A DNA stretch of 32,580 nucleotides from an uncultured Fibrobacter sp. (GTDB taxonomy: Bacteria > Fibrobacterota > Fibrobacteria > Fibrobacterales > Fibrobacteraceae): the NCBI GenBank assembly GCA_946183925.1, contig CAMHDS010000025.1, positions 1-32,580 on the forward strand, written 5' to 3'. The notes beneath the pieces are model-generated. The model was not told the DNA's origin and did no database searches. It saw only the letters and a list, made by a program, of their open reading frames with translations. Position numbers and translations under genes: made by a program. The stretch's first letter is position 1; each line of letters opens with the position of its first letter. Below are positions 14,812 through 22,991 of the stretch, in pieces.

Positions 14812-15510
14812 TCAAGCCTCAAATTCTGCCATGGTCCAACAATCACCAACAACTGTCACTTGGTAGGTTTTACCGCTTTCTAATCGATTTCCAGCACTTA
14901 CTGAATGCTTTAATGTTTCGACTGTATTTCCGAAAGTCCTTGTAACCGATAGCGTTGTATTCGTTGTTGTTGTAATTTCAACAGCAAAATTTGGAATATC
15001 TTGATATTCCGTATTAACATTCAAAACTAGCGAGGATTGACTAGTTACCAATGTTGAAAACGAATTATTTGAAACATTTATCGAAGCTGAATCAGTAAGT
15101 TCTCCACCAGAAGCGACCTTTCCAATAAACTCTGCTTGTTTTTCTTGCCAATTATATCCGTCATAAATTAACCGTTTGCTGCCATTTGTGAAGGTTAATG
15201 TAATACGCCCACTACCATAATTTCGATATTCAAGATGATATATGTCATACCGAGATGGATAAGACGTTTTCATAAGAATTACGGTTTTGCCACGAACAAT
15301 GTGCGTATTTAATTCATCAACATCGGGGTAGTCTGTGCCCGTAAACTTATACACGATAGCGTCGGATAATCCTAAAAGCGCCAACTTCGCATTTCCTCCG
15401 GGAAAGGCGACAAGTAGAAAGCCGTTGCTTCGCAGTTCGGCAAGTGTTTTCTCGTCCAGCTCAAGTATGGTAGAGCCTAATTCTTCAAGTTCTTCGTTCT
15501 GTCCCGCCAT
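14812..15510 (-). CDS. Phage fibre-type protein (proximal)
   Basis: A 232-residue protein whose start overlaps the stop of the gp48-like gene. It begins with an acidic helical region (E-E-L-E-E-L-G-S-T-I-L-E-L-D-E-K). It then has predicted beta strands rich in Ser, Thr and Asn, and ends with A-G-N-R-L-E-S-G-K-T-Y-Q-V-T-V-V-G-D-C-W-T-M-A-E-F-E. That kind of ending is seen in fibre and appendage tips. It is noticeably richer in A/T than the baseplate genes upstream. Its function is inferred from position only. Confidence 0.5.
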   Translation of the reverse strand: MAGQNEELEELGSTILELDEKTLAELRSNGFLLVAFPGGNAKLALLGLSDAIVYKFTGTDYPDVDELNTHIVRGKTVILMKTSYPSRYDIYHLEYRNYGSGRITLTFTNGSKRLIYDGYNWQEKQAEFIGKVASGGELTDSASINVSNNSFSTLVTSQSSLVLNVNTEYQDIPNFAVEITTTTNTTLSVTRTFGNTVETLKHSVSAGNRLESGKTYQVTVVGDCWTMAEFEA

Positions 15511-16085
15511 TATTCCTCCAAAAGAATCGGTTTGTTCGATTCGGTTAAAAGTGTTTCGCCAGTTTCTAGGAAAATTTTCTTAAGAGGCTGAAATTCCCAC
15601 CGGATTTTGGTAAATGGGATTTTCTGCGATTCAAGCGTTTGAATCAAGTCCAAACAATGGTTCCTATACCTGCTGCACTTTACAGTCCAGGTGTATTGCT
15701 CGTCGGGGTCGTAAATAGCAAATCCAGCCCTGCTAAGACCAGCCCGGAACATCCTGGGCGGTTTTACAATATCAATGTCAAAACCGATTGCAGCCGCCAA
15801 AGCCTTGTAATGACGTTCTGCAATGCCTGAATCCCTGTTGATAGCCTCTAAAAGGTCTTGGTGGCGAACTTCCAAGGAGCCGGAATGGCCTAATTCGTAG
15901 AGGTCTTCCCACCGTTCGAGAGTCGTTGTTGCTGAACCAGGAAAGATTTCACGGTAAACGGCATCAGCGCTTTCCAGGGCTCGATCAAGTTCCTTGGCTA
16001 CGGCATATTCCTCCGCGTCCATCTGGAGCGGATAGAGCTGCGTAAGAGCCCTGTAGTGTGGGCTTTCGAAGGGATTCTCAACCAT
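15510..16085 (-). CDS. Baseplate/tail protein, Mu gp48-like (P2 gpI type)
   Basis: A 191-residue protein matching the gp48/YmfQ (DUF2313) pattern: Y-R-A-L-T-Q-L-Y-P at the N-terminus, a helical middle with L-E-R-W-E-D-L-Y-E-L and V-R-H-Q-D-L-L-E-A-I-N-R, then H-Y-K-A-L-A-A-A-I-G-F-D-I-D-I. In Mu it is at the outer baseplate, between the J-type wedge protein and the fibres, as here. Its start codon overlaps the gp47-like stop by one base, indicating coupled translation. Confidence 0.8.
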   Translation of the reverse strand: MVENPFESPHYRALTQLYPLQMDAEEYAVAKELDRALESADAVYREIFPGSATTTLERWEDLYELGHSGSLEVRHQDLLEAINRDSGIAERHYKALAAAIGFDIDIVKPPRMFRAGLSRAGFAIYDPDEQYTWTVKCSRYRNHCLDLIQTLESQKIPFTKIRWEFQPLKKIFLETGETLLTESNKPILLEE

Positions 16086-17290
16086 TACTGCACCTTCAGG
16101 TCACCGAGAGTAAATTGTTCTGTTTTTCCAGACGGAATAGCGTCTGTCTGTTCCTGGTAGTCTCCGCCATTCTGCTTAACCTCGATCGTGGCGTTGGTTC
16201 CACCATTTTTAAGGACATAGACCACAATCTGGGCAGGAATAAACAGGTCTCCAGGTTCAAGATCGGCGAAATACTTGACAACGTCTTCCCGGAACGCTTC
16301 TTCGTCCATGTTCTGCAATCCTTGCACCGTGACACGCAGGGAAAGAACGGGTTCGGTCGGGACATTTGCCCAGATTTCACGAGGTGCGACGGGGCCTTCG
16401 TATTCGCACTTTGCCCGGACAGCTTCACAACAGCGCATCGAAAGTGAACTCGGACCCATCAGCATGAGAGCAGTTCCCACGCCATAGTAGTTCTTAAGGC
16501 ATCGGGATGATGTCGGGGCCTCATTTGAGTCACTAGGCACATAAATTTCAACGCCGAAGCACTTGACCTCGTTCAGGGACTCCGTTTGCCAGCTTTCGAG
16601 CGCCTCGATTTCTTCTAGTTCTACCTTGACATACCTGGCAGAAACTTCGCTGAAATCGGTCATTGCCCACCAGTAGGCCGCATCAAGTTTACCCTGACGA
16701 GTCCATGCCTGGCCATCATCGGAAGTAAATACGCCAAAGGTAGCCGGTCGGTTGGTAATGAAACCGAGACCAATGCCGATAATGGCCTTAGAACCACCTA
16801 AATTGATAATGACGCCTTTGCCCGTATCGTTTGAGCCACAGGTAAACGCAATGCTCTCGCGATCGTGCGGCTTGACGGCATTGGCGGCACTCAAGTTGGG
16901 CATATTCCCGGTAATCATCGAGGATTCGAGCCCGATAGCCTTGCCGGTAGAAGACGCTTCCAAGGCCCAGCGTTCGTAATCACTAGGCTTGCCGCCGCTC
17001 TTCGGGTTACGAAGATACGACAAAATGAGCGTCAGGAGCTCGCTTGCGGTCAGATTGCTGTAGTCAAGCCCACGGTTGTTTGCCCACTGTTCCAGGCTCT
17101 CCTGGTTCATCGTAGTCGGGAAAATCTGGTCAAGGGTCCAGTCCAGCTGCTTGTAGATGCCCCAGATGGCAGATGCAGAGGCTGCAAAACGGATATAATT
17201 TTCCGTTCCCTGGCTAATTTTGATAGTCGGGTTGTAGTTTTTCGCATCGACAATCATGCGCTGCAAGATTTGATCAACTGTTACGGACAT
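16085..17290 (-). CDS. Baseplate wedge protein, Mu gp47/P2 J-like, with inserted discoidin-like domain
   Basis: A 401-residue protein from the ATG at 17290 (GGAGG 5-6 nt upstream; the upstream in-frame start at 17320 is less likely). Residues 1-110 follow baseplate J: M-S-V-T-V-D-Q-I-L-Q-R-M...G-I-Y-K-Q-L-D-W...G-G-K-P-S-D-Y-E-R-W-A-L-E. Residues about 260-401 resume a J-like tail with V-T-V-Q-G, D-L-x-P-G-D-L-F-I-P-A-Q-I and the usual C-terminal strands. Between them (about 112-245) is an extra domain with G-V-I-I-N-L-G-G-S, F-G-V-F-T-S-D-D-G-Q-A-W-T-R and S-A-R-Y-V-K-V-E-L, the hallmarks of F5/8C (discoidin, CBM32-like) modules. In J-type proteins the core joins the wedge around the hub. 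The insert probably faces outward and could bind carbohydrate. Confidence 0.8.
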   Translation of the reverse strand: MSVTVDQILQRMIVDAKNYNPTIKISQGTENYIRFAASASAIWGIYKQLDWTLDQIFPTTMNQESLEQWANNRGLDYSNLTASELLTLILSYLRNPKSGGKPSDYERWALEASSTGKAIGLESSMITGNMPNLSAANAVKPHDRESIAFTCGSNDTGKGVIINLGGSKAIIGIGLGFITNRPATFGVFTSDDGQAWTRQGKLDAAYWWAMTDFSEVSARYVKVELEEIEALESWQTESLNEVKCFGVEIYVPSDSNEAPTSSRCLKNYYGVGTALMLMGPSSLSMRCCEAVRAKCEYEGPVAPREIWANVPTEPVLSLRVTVQGLQNMDEEAFREDVVKYFADLEPGDLFIPAQIVVYVLKNGGTNATIEVKQNGGDYQEQTDAIPSGKTEQFTLGDLKVQ

Positions 17291-17597
17291 CGCCGACCTC
17301 CACAAAACGCTTAAATTCAATCACATCGCCATTGTATGCGACACATACCACATGCACCAGGAGCTTGTCGGAATCGGCATAGGTTGCCGTTGATTCTACG
17401 CTTCTAAGGTGCTTGTAGTCCAGCATCCACTTTAGTGCCTCGGTGGCATATGTTTCGGCTTTGCTCCTGGTGTTTTCGGATGCCACTTCACGGGCAAGTT
17501 CTTTGAAACGGTGGCCAAATTCAGGTTTCTTGTAAAATGAACCTTTTGCCACGGTAAGCGAAAGCTGAACCTCTTCTTTAATCTGGTCTGTTGTCAT
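17274..17597 (-). CDS. Baseplate protein, Mu gp46-like (gpW/gp25 type)
   Basis: A 107-residue protein in the gp46 position, immediately before the J-like gene, which it overlaps by 17 nt. The pattern V-A-K-G-S-F-Y-K-K-P-E-F-G-H-R-F, then A-L-K-W-M-L-D-Y and a C-terminal V-V-C-V-A-Y-N-G-D-V-I-E-F matches the GP46 family (G-x-x-x-x-x-P-x-F-G-x-x-L ... E-A-L-x-P-W). It likely forms the inner baseplate wedge with the J protein. The start overlaps the previous stop (ATGA). Confidence 0.8.
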   Translation of the reverse strand: MTTDQIKEEVQLSLTVAKGSFYKKPEFGHRFKELAREVASENTRSKAETYATEALKWMLDYKHLRSVESTATYADSDKLLVHVVCVAYNGDVIEFKRFVEVGDVRNS

Positions 17598-18103
17598 TGT
17601 AAATTCTCCGAGAAAGACGACGTACTTGGCGGTGTCGTGGACATGGCTTCAGTGATTGTGCAGACAGCGGTTTTCAATACATCTTCAATGGCACCAAAAA
17701 GCTTTTTGTATGGCTTTTGAACCTCCTGTTTAGAAACTGCTTGTTCGTTCACCAAATTCGTGATAACATCCAAAACCGCCGATTGAACAGCCGAAAAGGT
17801 CGGCTCGACGGACACAACGTCAACACCGCCATGTTCTGCATTTCCAGGCTTCGGGAGCCCCTGCCAATAAGAACAGAGCTTGGCGGCCATGTTGGCGGGT
17901 GTGCCGCTGGACGGGTCAAGCACCGTAAAGGCACTTTCCAAGAGAGACTTGTCACCGCCAGCTGATAGGTCTGCACCGAGGATGACGCCGCCCTTGGCAT
18001 AATCGTCGTATGCTTTGGCAAGCTGGGGAGCCACACTTGTCTTGCCGTCGGCGGCTTTGACAATTCGGGAAAATTCGGAATCGAGAGTGTCCAAATCAAG
18101 CAT
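17594..18103 (-). CDS. Unknown phage protein between spike and gp46-like genes
   Basis: A 169-residue soluble protein with no recognised family. It is mostly helical in appearance (L-D-S-E-F-S-R-I-V-K-A-A-D; F-S-A-V-Q-S-A-V-L-D-V-I-T-N-L-V-N-E-Q-A-V), with a Gly/Pro-rich middle and a Ser/Thr/Pro-rich C-terminus. It begins right after the spike gene stop and overlaps the next gene by 4 nt, so it is a true operon member. In Mu, gp46 follows gp45 directly; this gene is an addition. A baseplate accessory or assembly factor is likely. Confidence 0.6.
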   Translation of the reverse strand: MLDLDTLDSEFSRIVKAADGKTSVAPQLAKAYDDYAKGGVILGADLSAGGDKSLLESAFTVLDPSSGTPANMAAKLCSYWQGLPKPGNAEHGGVDVVSVEPTFSAVQSAVLDVITNLVNEQAVSKQEVQKPYKKLFGAIEDVLKTAVCTITEAMSTTPPSTSSFSENLQ

Positions 18104-18568
18104 CTACGCCCCCGTATCCTGTTTGTCCGTCGGTGAAGTAGGAGCACCGAGGTTGCCCACATGGGTGTGCAGGTTGTAATTATCGCGCAGCTTGGAGAGC
18201 TTACCCACCTTGTCGCTCACTTCGCCGTTCACGCGCAGGTCGCCATCGACATCGACGCCGCCATCCGCCTTGATGGCTATGGTGCCGTCATTCTTGAGGA
18301 TGATGTAGTGGGCCTTGTCGCTGTAAAGCGCCGTTTCGCCTTCCTTTACGGCGGGATGGTCCTTGCCGTCGCTTGCAACAGCAATGACCACATTGCCAAA
18401 CTGCAAGAAAAGGCAACGCTCACCGGCCTTGGGAATGCTGATAAAGCCAAAATGCTGCATCATCTGACGGCCTTCGAACTCTATGCCGTTAGCCTTGCCG
18501 CTGATACTGCGGAGCTTGCCTGCCACATCCTTGCAGCTGGTAACCAAACTGGTGAAAAATTTCATCAT
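18104..18568 (-). CDS. Baseplate central spike, Mu gp45/P2 V-like
   Basis: A 154-residue protein. An OB-like N-terminal part (G-K-L-R-S-I-S-G...Q-H-F-G-F-I-S-I-P-K-A-G-E-R) is followed by a beta-helix-type region (H-Y-I-I-L-K-N-D-G-T-I-A-I-K-A-D-G-G-V-D-V-D-G-D-L-R-V-N-G-E-V). The tip motif Y-N-L-H-T-H-V-G has His134 and His136. In P2 gpV and Mu gp45, the H-x-H pair of each monomer coordinates a metal ion at the needle tip, so a trimeric iron-tipped, membrane-piercing spike is expected. The start overlaps the hub gene stop by 4 nt. Confidence 0.88.
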   Translation of the reverse strand: MMKFFTSLVTSCKDVAGKLRSISGKANGIEFEGRQMMQHFGFISIPKAGERCLFLQFGNVVIAVASDGKDHPAVKEGETALYSDKAHYIILKNDGTIAIKADGGVDVDGDLRVNGEVSDKVGKLSKLRDNYNLHTHVGNLGAPTSPTDKQDTGA

Positions 18569-19560
18569 AACGAGCCTCCGGGCTGTAATTCAAGGCGGGT
18601 GCGCTTGCCCTCACTCCTGGAGAGCGTGAACGTGCGGCGTTTAATCAGATACGAGTCAACAGCGCCGTTGTAATGGTCCTCTACGTCGCAAAAGGCGTTG
18701 ATTGTCCAGGGAATACCGTTTTGCGAGTGCCCGGGCATCGTGTATTCGAGCTGGATTGCGGATGCCTTTTCCGTTGCCAGCTGAAGTTCGGCGGTTTTCT
18801 TGGCAGGGCCCTCGTTCTCGTTCCAGTTTACCACAAGAGGGCGATAGAACGGGAAATCGTCATTTTTGACCGAGGCGGCTACATACTTGATGTCGCTATC
18901 GTCCTGGCTTTCGCCGATAACCTTGATAAGCGAGTGCTGACCGTTCAATGTTTCTGTGACAGACCCCTCGATATAGTCCATTTCCTCGCCATTTTCAAAG
19001 GCATGTATTCTGAAATCGGCTTTGCCTCGTTCAACAGGCTTGTCAAAGACCAGTTCGCCTTCGGGAGAAGCCCAGAACAGGAAGCCTTGCGAATTTGCCG
19101 CCTTCTTGAGGACATCGAAAACACTGTCGCCCGGAGAAAGTTCCACAAACTTTCTCTTGACCTTGACTTTATCGGAGCCCGATTTGAAAACAAAATCCTT
19201 CCTGGAGATAAACGGAAGGTCGCGCACCAGCTTTTCAGCTAGCGCGGGCAAGGTAGTCGGCAAAGTTCCGAAGTTTGTCACGCTGGAGTCTGCCAGGACG
19301 GACGCGACGGAACGGCCCTCGATTTCCAGCTTTGGCCCGCTTCGAGACAGAGAACGACGCACGGAATCGACAAGACCCTTCATCACGCGTTTGCGATTAA
19401 CGAAAATTTCGCAGGAATCGCCCTTGTTCACTTCATACTTAGAATCGCATTCGAACTGGAACGAGCCTTCCGGTGAATACAGTTCGGTATCAATCGTGTA
19501 GCTCACAAACTTGTCTGCGTGGGCGTGCTCCACAAGCAAGATGACTTCATCATTCTGCAT
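18565..19560 (-). CDS. Baseplate hub protein, Mu gpP (gp44)-like
   Basis: A 331-residue protein from the ATG at 19560; a TTG at 19566 would add two residues. The pattern fits the gpP/gpD hub family: S-F-Q-F-E-C-D and G-D-S-C-E-I-F-V-N at the N-terminus, then E-I-E-G-R-S-V-A-S-V-L-A-D-S, P-G-D-S-V-F-D-V-L-K-K-A-A-N-S-Q-G-F-L-F-W-A-S-P-E-G-E-L-V-F near 150, and a C-terminal R-R-T-F-T-L-S-R-S-E-G. The hub trimer closes the tail tube and holds the spike encoded next. It overlaps the end of the gpN-like gene by about 10 nt. Confidence 0.85.
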   Translation of the reverse strand: MQNDEVILLVEHAHADKFVSYTIDTELYSPEGSFQFECDSKYEVNKGDSCEIFVNRKRVMKGLVDSVRRSLSRSGPKLEIEGRSVASVLADSSVTNFGTLPTTLPALAEKLVRDLPFISRKDFVFKSGSDKVKVKRKFVELSPGDSVFDVLKKAANSQGFLFWASPEGELVFDKPVERGKADFRIHAFENGEEMDYIEGSVTETLNGQHSLIKVIGESQDDSDIKYVAASVKNDDFPFYRPLVVNWNENEGPAKKTAELQLATEKASAIQLEYTMPGHSQNGIPWTINAFCDVEDHYNGAVDSYLIKRRTFTLSRSEGKRTRLELQPGGSL

Positions 19561-20830
19561 AGACAAGCACCTCGCCTTTCATGAACGTGGGATTCTTGGC
19601 GTTATTCAATGCGCAAAGGCGTTCAGCCGCCTTGTAATTCAGCTTGTTGTCCAGGGCAATCTTGTGGAGCGGTGTTTCGTGGGTCACGTTGATTGTCTTG
19701 GTGGTCATGTATTCCAGCTTGATACGAAGTACCGCATCCGATAGCATTGCAGCCATTTTCTTAAGCCTGTAGGGGCTTACAGCCTGCGGAAGGACCTGTT
19801 GGATGAACTCCCTTGCCAAGGCTAACGTATCCTCAAGTTCATCGGGGGAAAGCAGATACGGTTCGCTTTCCGAAGCCAGTTCGCGGCCTTCGGCATCGTC
19901 AATGGCGACTCGTTCAGCCGCAATAGATTCGCCCATCTTTTTCTCGTCATCAGAAATCTGCTTGGCGGTCTCCGTAGCGACAGTAGCGGCAGCAAGGGTC
20001 GCAAATGCAGCCCGAACGCTTGCGGGGGCACCATAAAGGGACGCCAACATCGATGAGGCGTTGGTGACCAAGGTGGCGGTAGATGCCCTGGATTTGCCCT
20101 TGTTGGAACCGGCCTTTCTGGCAAGTGTCACGAAAGAATCGCAGCATTCTTGGATAGCCTTTGTCAAGGTTCCTGACAGCGAGTCCATATAATCGATGGT
20201 CGTATTGATTGCATCGACAGGGGCCTTTATGGATTCAATTGTTCCCAGGAGTTGCCCCATGGCCTTGTTTGTCGCTTCGCCAAAGCTGCGGGCAGCATCG
20301 CCTAATGAGCCCCAAACATCGATAAGCGACCAGTCCGAAGAACCAGGAATATCAGGAACGCCGGTCTGTTGCATCGATACGGCGACACTCTCCTGGACAT
20401 CCAAATTGAGAGCCTGTGTTTCTTCGAAATTGGCGTCATACGGGTCCGTATAGCTCTGCGTATCGGGTTGTATATTGGCTACTTCGAAATCAAAGGTAAA
20501 TTCGGCATAACGACGGCGACGATCATTGCTGAATGATACGTTCTTGGGATAGCCGAAGAGAGTCCCGTGTTCCGGGTGGAAAAGCTCTATAGGTTCCGGG
20601 AAAATGGACAAAAACCATTGCCGAAGCTGATAATAGTTGTTGTCGTAATCATCGTTGAGCAGTACACAGGAGAATTTGAACGATTCCGGGTTTACACCCA
20701 TGTCTTCAAGATCGGCACCATTTTTGTATGGGTAAACCGTTTCGGCAATGGAATGGTTGATTTCATTGCCTATAGAAACAAGATTCAACTCCCAAGGACC
20801 AAGGGTAGGTATGGTTTTTTCTTCTGCCAT
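19550..20830 (-). CDS. Tail/DNA-circularisation protein, Mu gpN-like, with C-terminal LysM-type module
   Basis: A 426-residue protein. Residues about 20-110 match the DNA-circulation N-terminal domain (V-Y-P-Y-K-N-G-A-D-L-E-D-M-G...F-S-C-V-L-L-N-D-D-Y...H-P-E-H-G-T-L-F-G...R-R-R-Y-A-E-F-T-F-D-F-E). A long Ala/Ser-rich helical middle follows. The last 50 residues (V-T-H-E-T-P-L-H-K-I-A...L-C-A-L-N-N-A-K-N-P-T-F-M-K-G-E-V-L) have the LysM layout (L-x-x-I-A, L-N-x-x-x-N-P, G-x-x-L), like tail protein X. In Mu-type phages gpN is a baseplate/tail component. The fusion could replace a separate X gene, which is absent here. Confidence 0.8.
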   Translation of the reverse strand: MAEEKTIPTLGPWELNLVSIGNEINHSIAETVYPYKNGADLEDMGVNPESFKFSCVLLNDDYDNNYYQLRQWFLSIFPEPIELFHPEHGTLFGYPKNVSFSNDRRRRYAEFTFDFEVANIQPDTQSYTDPYDANFEETQALNLDVQESVAVSMQQTGVPDIPGSSDWSLIDVWGSLGDAARSFGEATNKAMGQLLGTIESIKAPVDAINTTIDYMDSLSGTLTKAIQECCDSFVTLARKAGSNKGKSRASTATLVTNASSMLASLYGAPASVRAAFATLAAATVATETAKQISDDEKKMGESIAAERVAIDDAEGRELASESEPYLLSPDELEDTLALAREFIQQVLPQAVSPYRLKKMAAMLSDAVLRIKLEYMTTKTINVTHETPLHKIALDNKLNYKAAERLCALNNAKNPTFMKGEVLVYAE

Positions 20831-22825
20831 TTATGCCCCCCATCCCGGTGTTGTTTTTCGTCCGCTGACTTTGGGCGGCTTGCCCTTGTCAGTTTCGACG
20901 ACGGCCTTGCCGTTGGAATCCACATTGATAATGATATTCTGGTTCAATGCTTGCATGTATTCCTGGGAGGTTACACCGTTCTTCCCGTCACCGTTCTTGA
21001 TGGCATTTTTCATCAGCGTGTTATACATGTTCAAATCGGCATAAAGCTTGTCGAGCTTCTTTTGCGACGGCAAGAAGCTGTTTTCTTCCTTTTGGATTTC
21101 GAGAAGGGTGTCCCCATGCTTCTTGCTCCACCTTGCTGCTTCAGGCCCATACCGTTTTTCGAATTCTGCCTGGTTACGGTTCACCATGGCCCGGCTGTTG
21201 GCCTCGACATCGGCAACGACATTTCGCCATTCCATGAAGGCCTGGCCAAAGTTGTAGATTTGATTCATGGCCCAGCCTGTGGCAGCCGTCATCAATGTGC
21301 CGCCAATGAAGCTGCTCCCAAACTTGTTCAGCCCCGCACGTGCGGTAGAAAGGCCCTGGCGGAACCTGCCGACCTCTTTTGTGGTCGAGTCCATGGCATG
21401 GGCCGCCTTCTGGGTAGCAGGCTGATGCATAGGCGCATCATCGTCCATGTAGTCAGTTCCGCCGCCAAAACCGCTGCGCATATTGACCACGAATACCTTT
21501 TGAACAGATGCATCCAACGCGGAAGCGCCCGTCCCTGCGGCAGATGCCCCTGCACCGCCCTTCTTGCTCCAGATACCCTTGATATCCCTGGCGAGTCCGG
21601 CCACATCCTTCACGAGACCACCAATTTTGACAGCACCCAAAGCTGCAGCGGCAACGGCCATCATCTTGAAACCCGCCGTAACTATTCCCTGGTGGCGGGA
21701 CAGAAAACCTAGAGCGGTCGTCAGCTGCTCCACGGGGCCCGTAAGGTTCGTGTCGGCGAATTGCAGGGCGACTGCCTTCATCTTGTCTACATTGCTGTTG
21801 AAGGAATTAGAAGCCTTTTCATAATAATCTTCCAAAACATCGGTATTTTTCATGCCTTCGATACCAGCTTGGGCAATTTCATCCATTCTTTCCCATTTGT
21901 TTTGAAACTCCCCGATCAGGGGGTTGATTGCCTTCATCGAAGAAGCGCCAAACACAGGCGACAATTTTTTAAGACTTCCGCCTGTTTTTTCCATGATTTC
22001 TTTGATAATTACATCAAATTCGCGAAGTTCATTGTTCTTGTCAAAAACACTAACGCCAAATTTCTTCTTAATATCGGCGGCCTTGTCAATGAGTTCCGAA
22101 AACAATGTCGAAACGGAAGTCGTCGTTTCCGCCTGGCTCTTGATTTTTTCATTGACAATTTGTAAGAATGCCCCGAATTTGGCAAATTGATCCGTAGATT
22201 TAATGCCAAAAGTAGAAGCAGACGCCAGCAAAGCCTTACCTTCGGTGGCGAAGCCCTGTAAAGTAAAGGACCCTTTTTCTCCCTGGATAATCAAGGCATT
22301 AAAGGCTTTAAAAACCTGGTCGGCGCTATACCCCATGGAACCTTTCATGGAAGACGCTACAGTGGCCAAATCTTCAACAGAAGCCTTAGATGCTTTGGAC
22401 GCTTTAGCCAGGCTTTCACTCATTTTTTCAGCAAAATCAAAATCACCCGTAATTTCGCCAATCTTTGAAACGCCATTCAGGATTTCAGTGGCGGCAACTC
22501 CTGTTTCGATGGCCGTCTTATGCAGCGATTCGCGGAACACCTTCGTGTCCGCGTCGCTTTTCTTTGCCGCAAAACCGTAATACATGAGCGATTCGGAAAG
22601 GTCGCCCACGTTCTTGACGGCCATACCAAGGCCTCCGCCTAGAACCAACGAATTGAACGGAGTCACCATACGGTCGGCAAGGCCACGCATGGACCCGCCG
22701 ACACGTGCAATGGTCGCCCGAGCCTTCGTCCCGAAAGAAGAGACGGCAGTCGATGACTGGCGCAGGCCATTCTGGAGACCTGTAGCGTCAGCCCCGATTC
22801 GCAATGTGACTTCGTTATTCGCCAA
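20831..22825 (-). CDS. Tape measure protein (TTG start)
   Basis: A 664-residue protein starting at TTG (22825-22823), 12-13 nt after AAGGA; no ATG fits the conserved opening A-N-N-E-V-T-L-R-I-G-A-D-A-T-G-L-Q-N-G-L, which is typical of phage tape measures. Long helical stretches rich in Lys, Ala and Ser follow (S-L-A-K-A-S-K-A-S-K-A-S-V-E-D-L-A-T), with a hydrophobic, probably membrane-inserting segment near 380-405. The protein sets tail length and is ejected with DNA; 664 residues predict a tail of roughly 100 nm (inference, about 1.5 Angstrom per residue). The gene overlaps the frameshifted chaperone end by 11 nt. Confidence 0.88.
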   Translation of the reverse strand: MANNEVTLRIGADATGLQNGLRQSSTAVSSFGTKARATIARVGGSMRGLADRMVTPFNSLVLGGGLGMAVKNVGDLSESLMYYGFAAKKSDADTKVFRESLHKTAIETGVAATEILNGVSKIGEITGDFDFAEKMSESLAKASKASKASVEDLATVASSMKGSMGYSADQVFKAFNALIIQGEKGSFTLQGFATEGKALLASASTFGIKSTDQFAKFGAFLQIVNEKIKSQAETTTSVSTLFSELIDKAADIKKKFGVSVFDKNNELREFDVIIKEIMEKTGGSLKKLSPVFGASSMKAINPLIGEFQNKWERMDEIAQAGIEGMKNTDVLEDYYEKASNSFNSNVDKMKAVALQFADTNLTGPVEQLTTALGFLSRHQGIVTAGFKMMAVAAAALGAVKIGGLVKDVAGLARDIKGIWSKKGGAGASAAGTGASALDASVQKVFVVNMRSGFGGGTDYMDDDAPMHQPATQKAAHAMDSTTKEVGRFRQGLSTARAGLNKFGSSFIGGTLMTAATGWAMNQIYNFGQAFMEWRNVVADVEANSRAMVNRNQAEFEKRYGPEAARWSKKHGDTLLEIQKEENSFLPSQKKLDKLYADLNMYNTLMKNAIKNGDGKNGVTSQEYMQALNQNIIINVDSNGKAVVETDKGKPPKVSGRKTTPGWGA

Positions 22826-22991
22826 TTGTCTGCCATCCTTTATCTTCTTCGTTGGGTTCCAAAAGCCCCTTCATCGCAAAGACAAGGAGCCACTGGGCGT
22901 CAGTTATGCTTGCAACCGGGCAACCAAAGTACGCACTAGCTTCCAGGCCGTATTCAAGCTTACGACTTTCAATTGAACCAGGTCCGGCGTT
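22815..22991 (-). other. -1 frame extension of the tail chaperone (frameshift product tail)
   Basis: From the A-run the -1 frame stays open for 58 codons, beginning NAGPGSIESRKLEYGLEASA and continuing Y-F-G-C-P-V-A-S-I-T-D-A-Q-W-L-L-V-F-A-M-K-G-L-L-E-P-N to a TAA at 22817-22815. It has no good start of its own, ends just inside the tape-measure gene and has ordinary protein composition. Fused to the first 149 residues of the upstream gene it gives a 207-residue product, in the same place as Mu gp42 and lambda T. Confidence 0.85.

Noticed and set aside
20567..21712. 381-codon plus-strand ORF opposite gpN-like and tape-measure genes
   Set aside because: Antisense shadow with Cys/Arg/His-rich composition and no family match.
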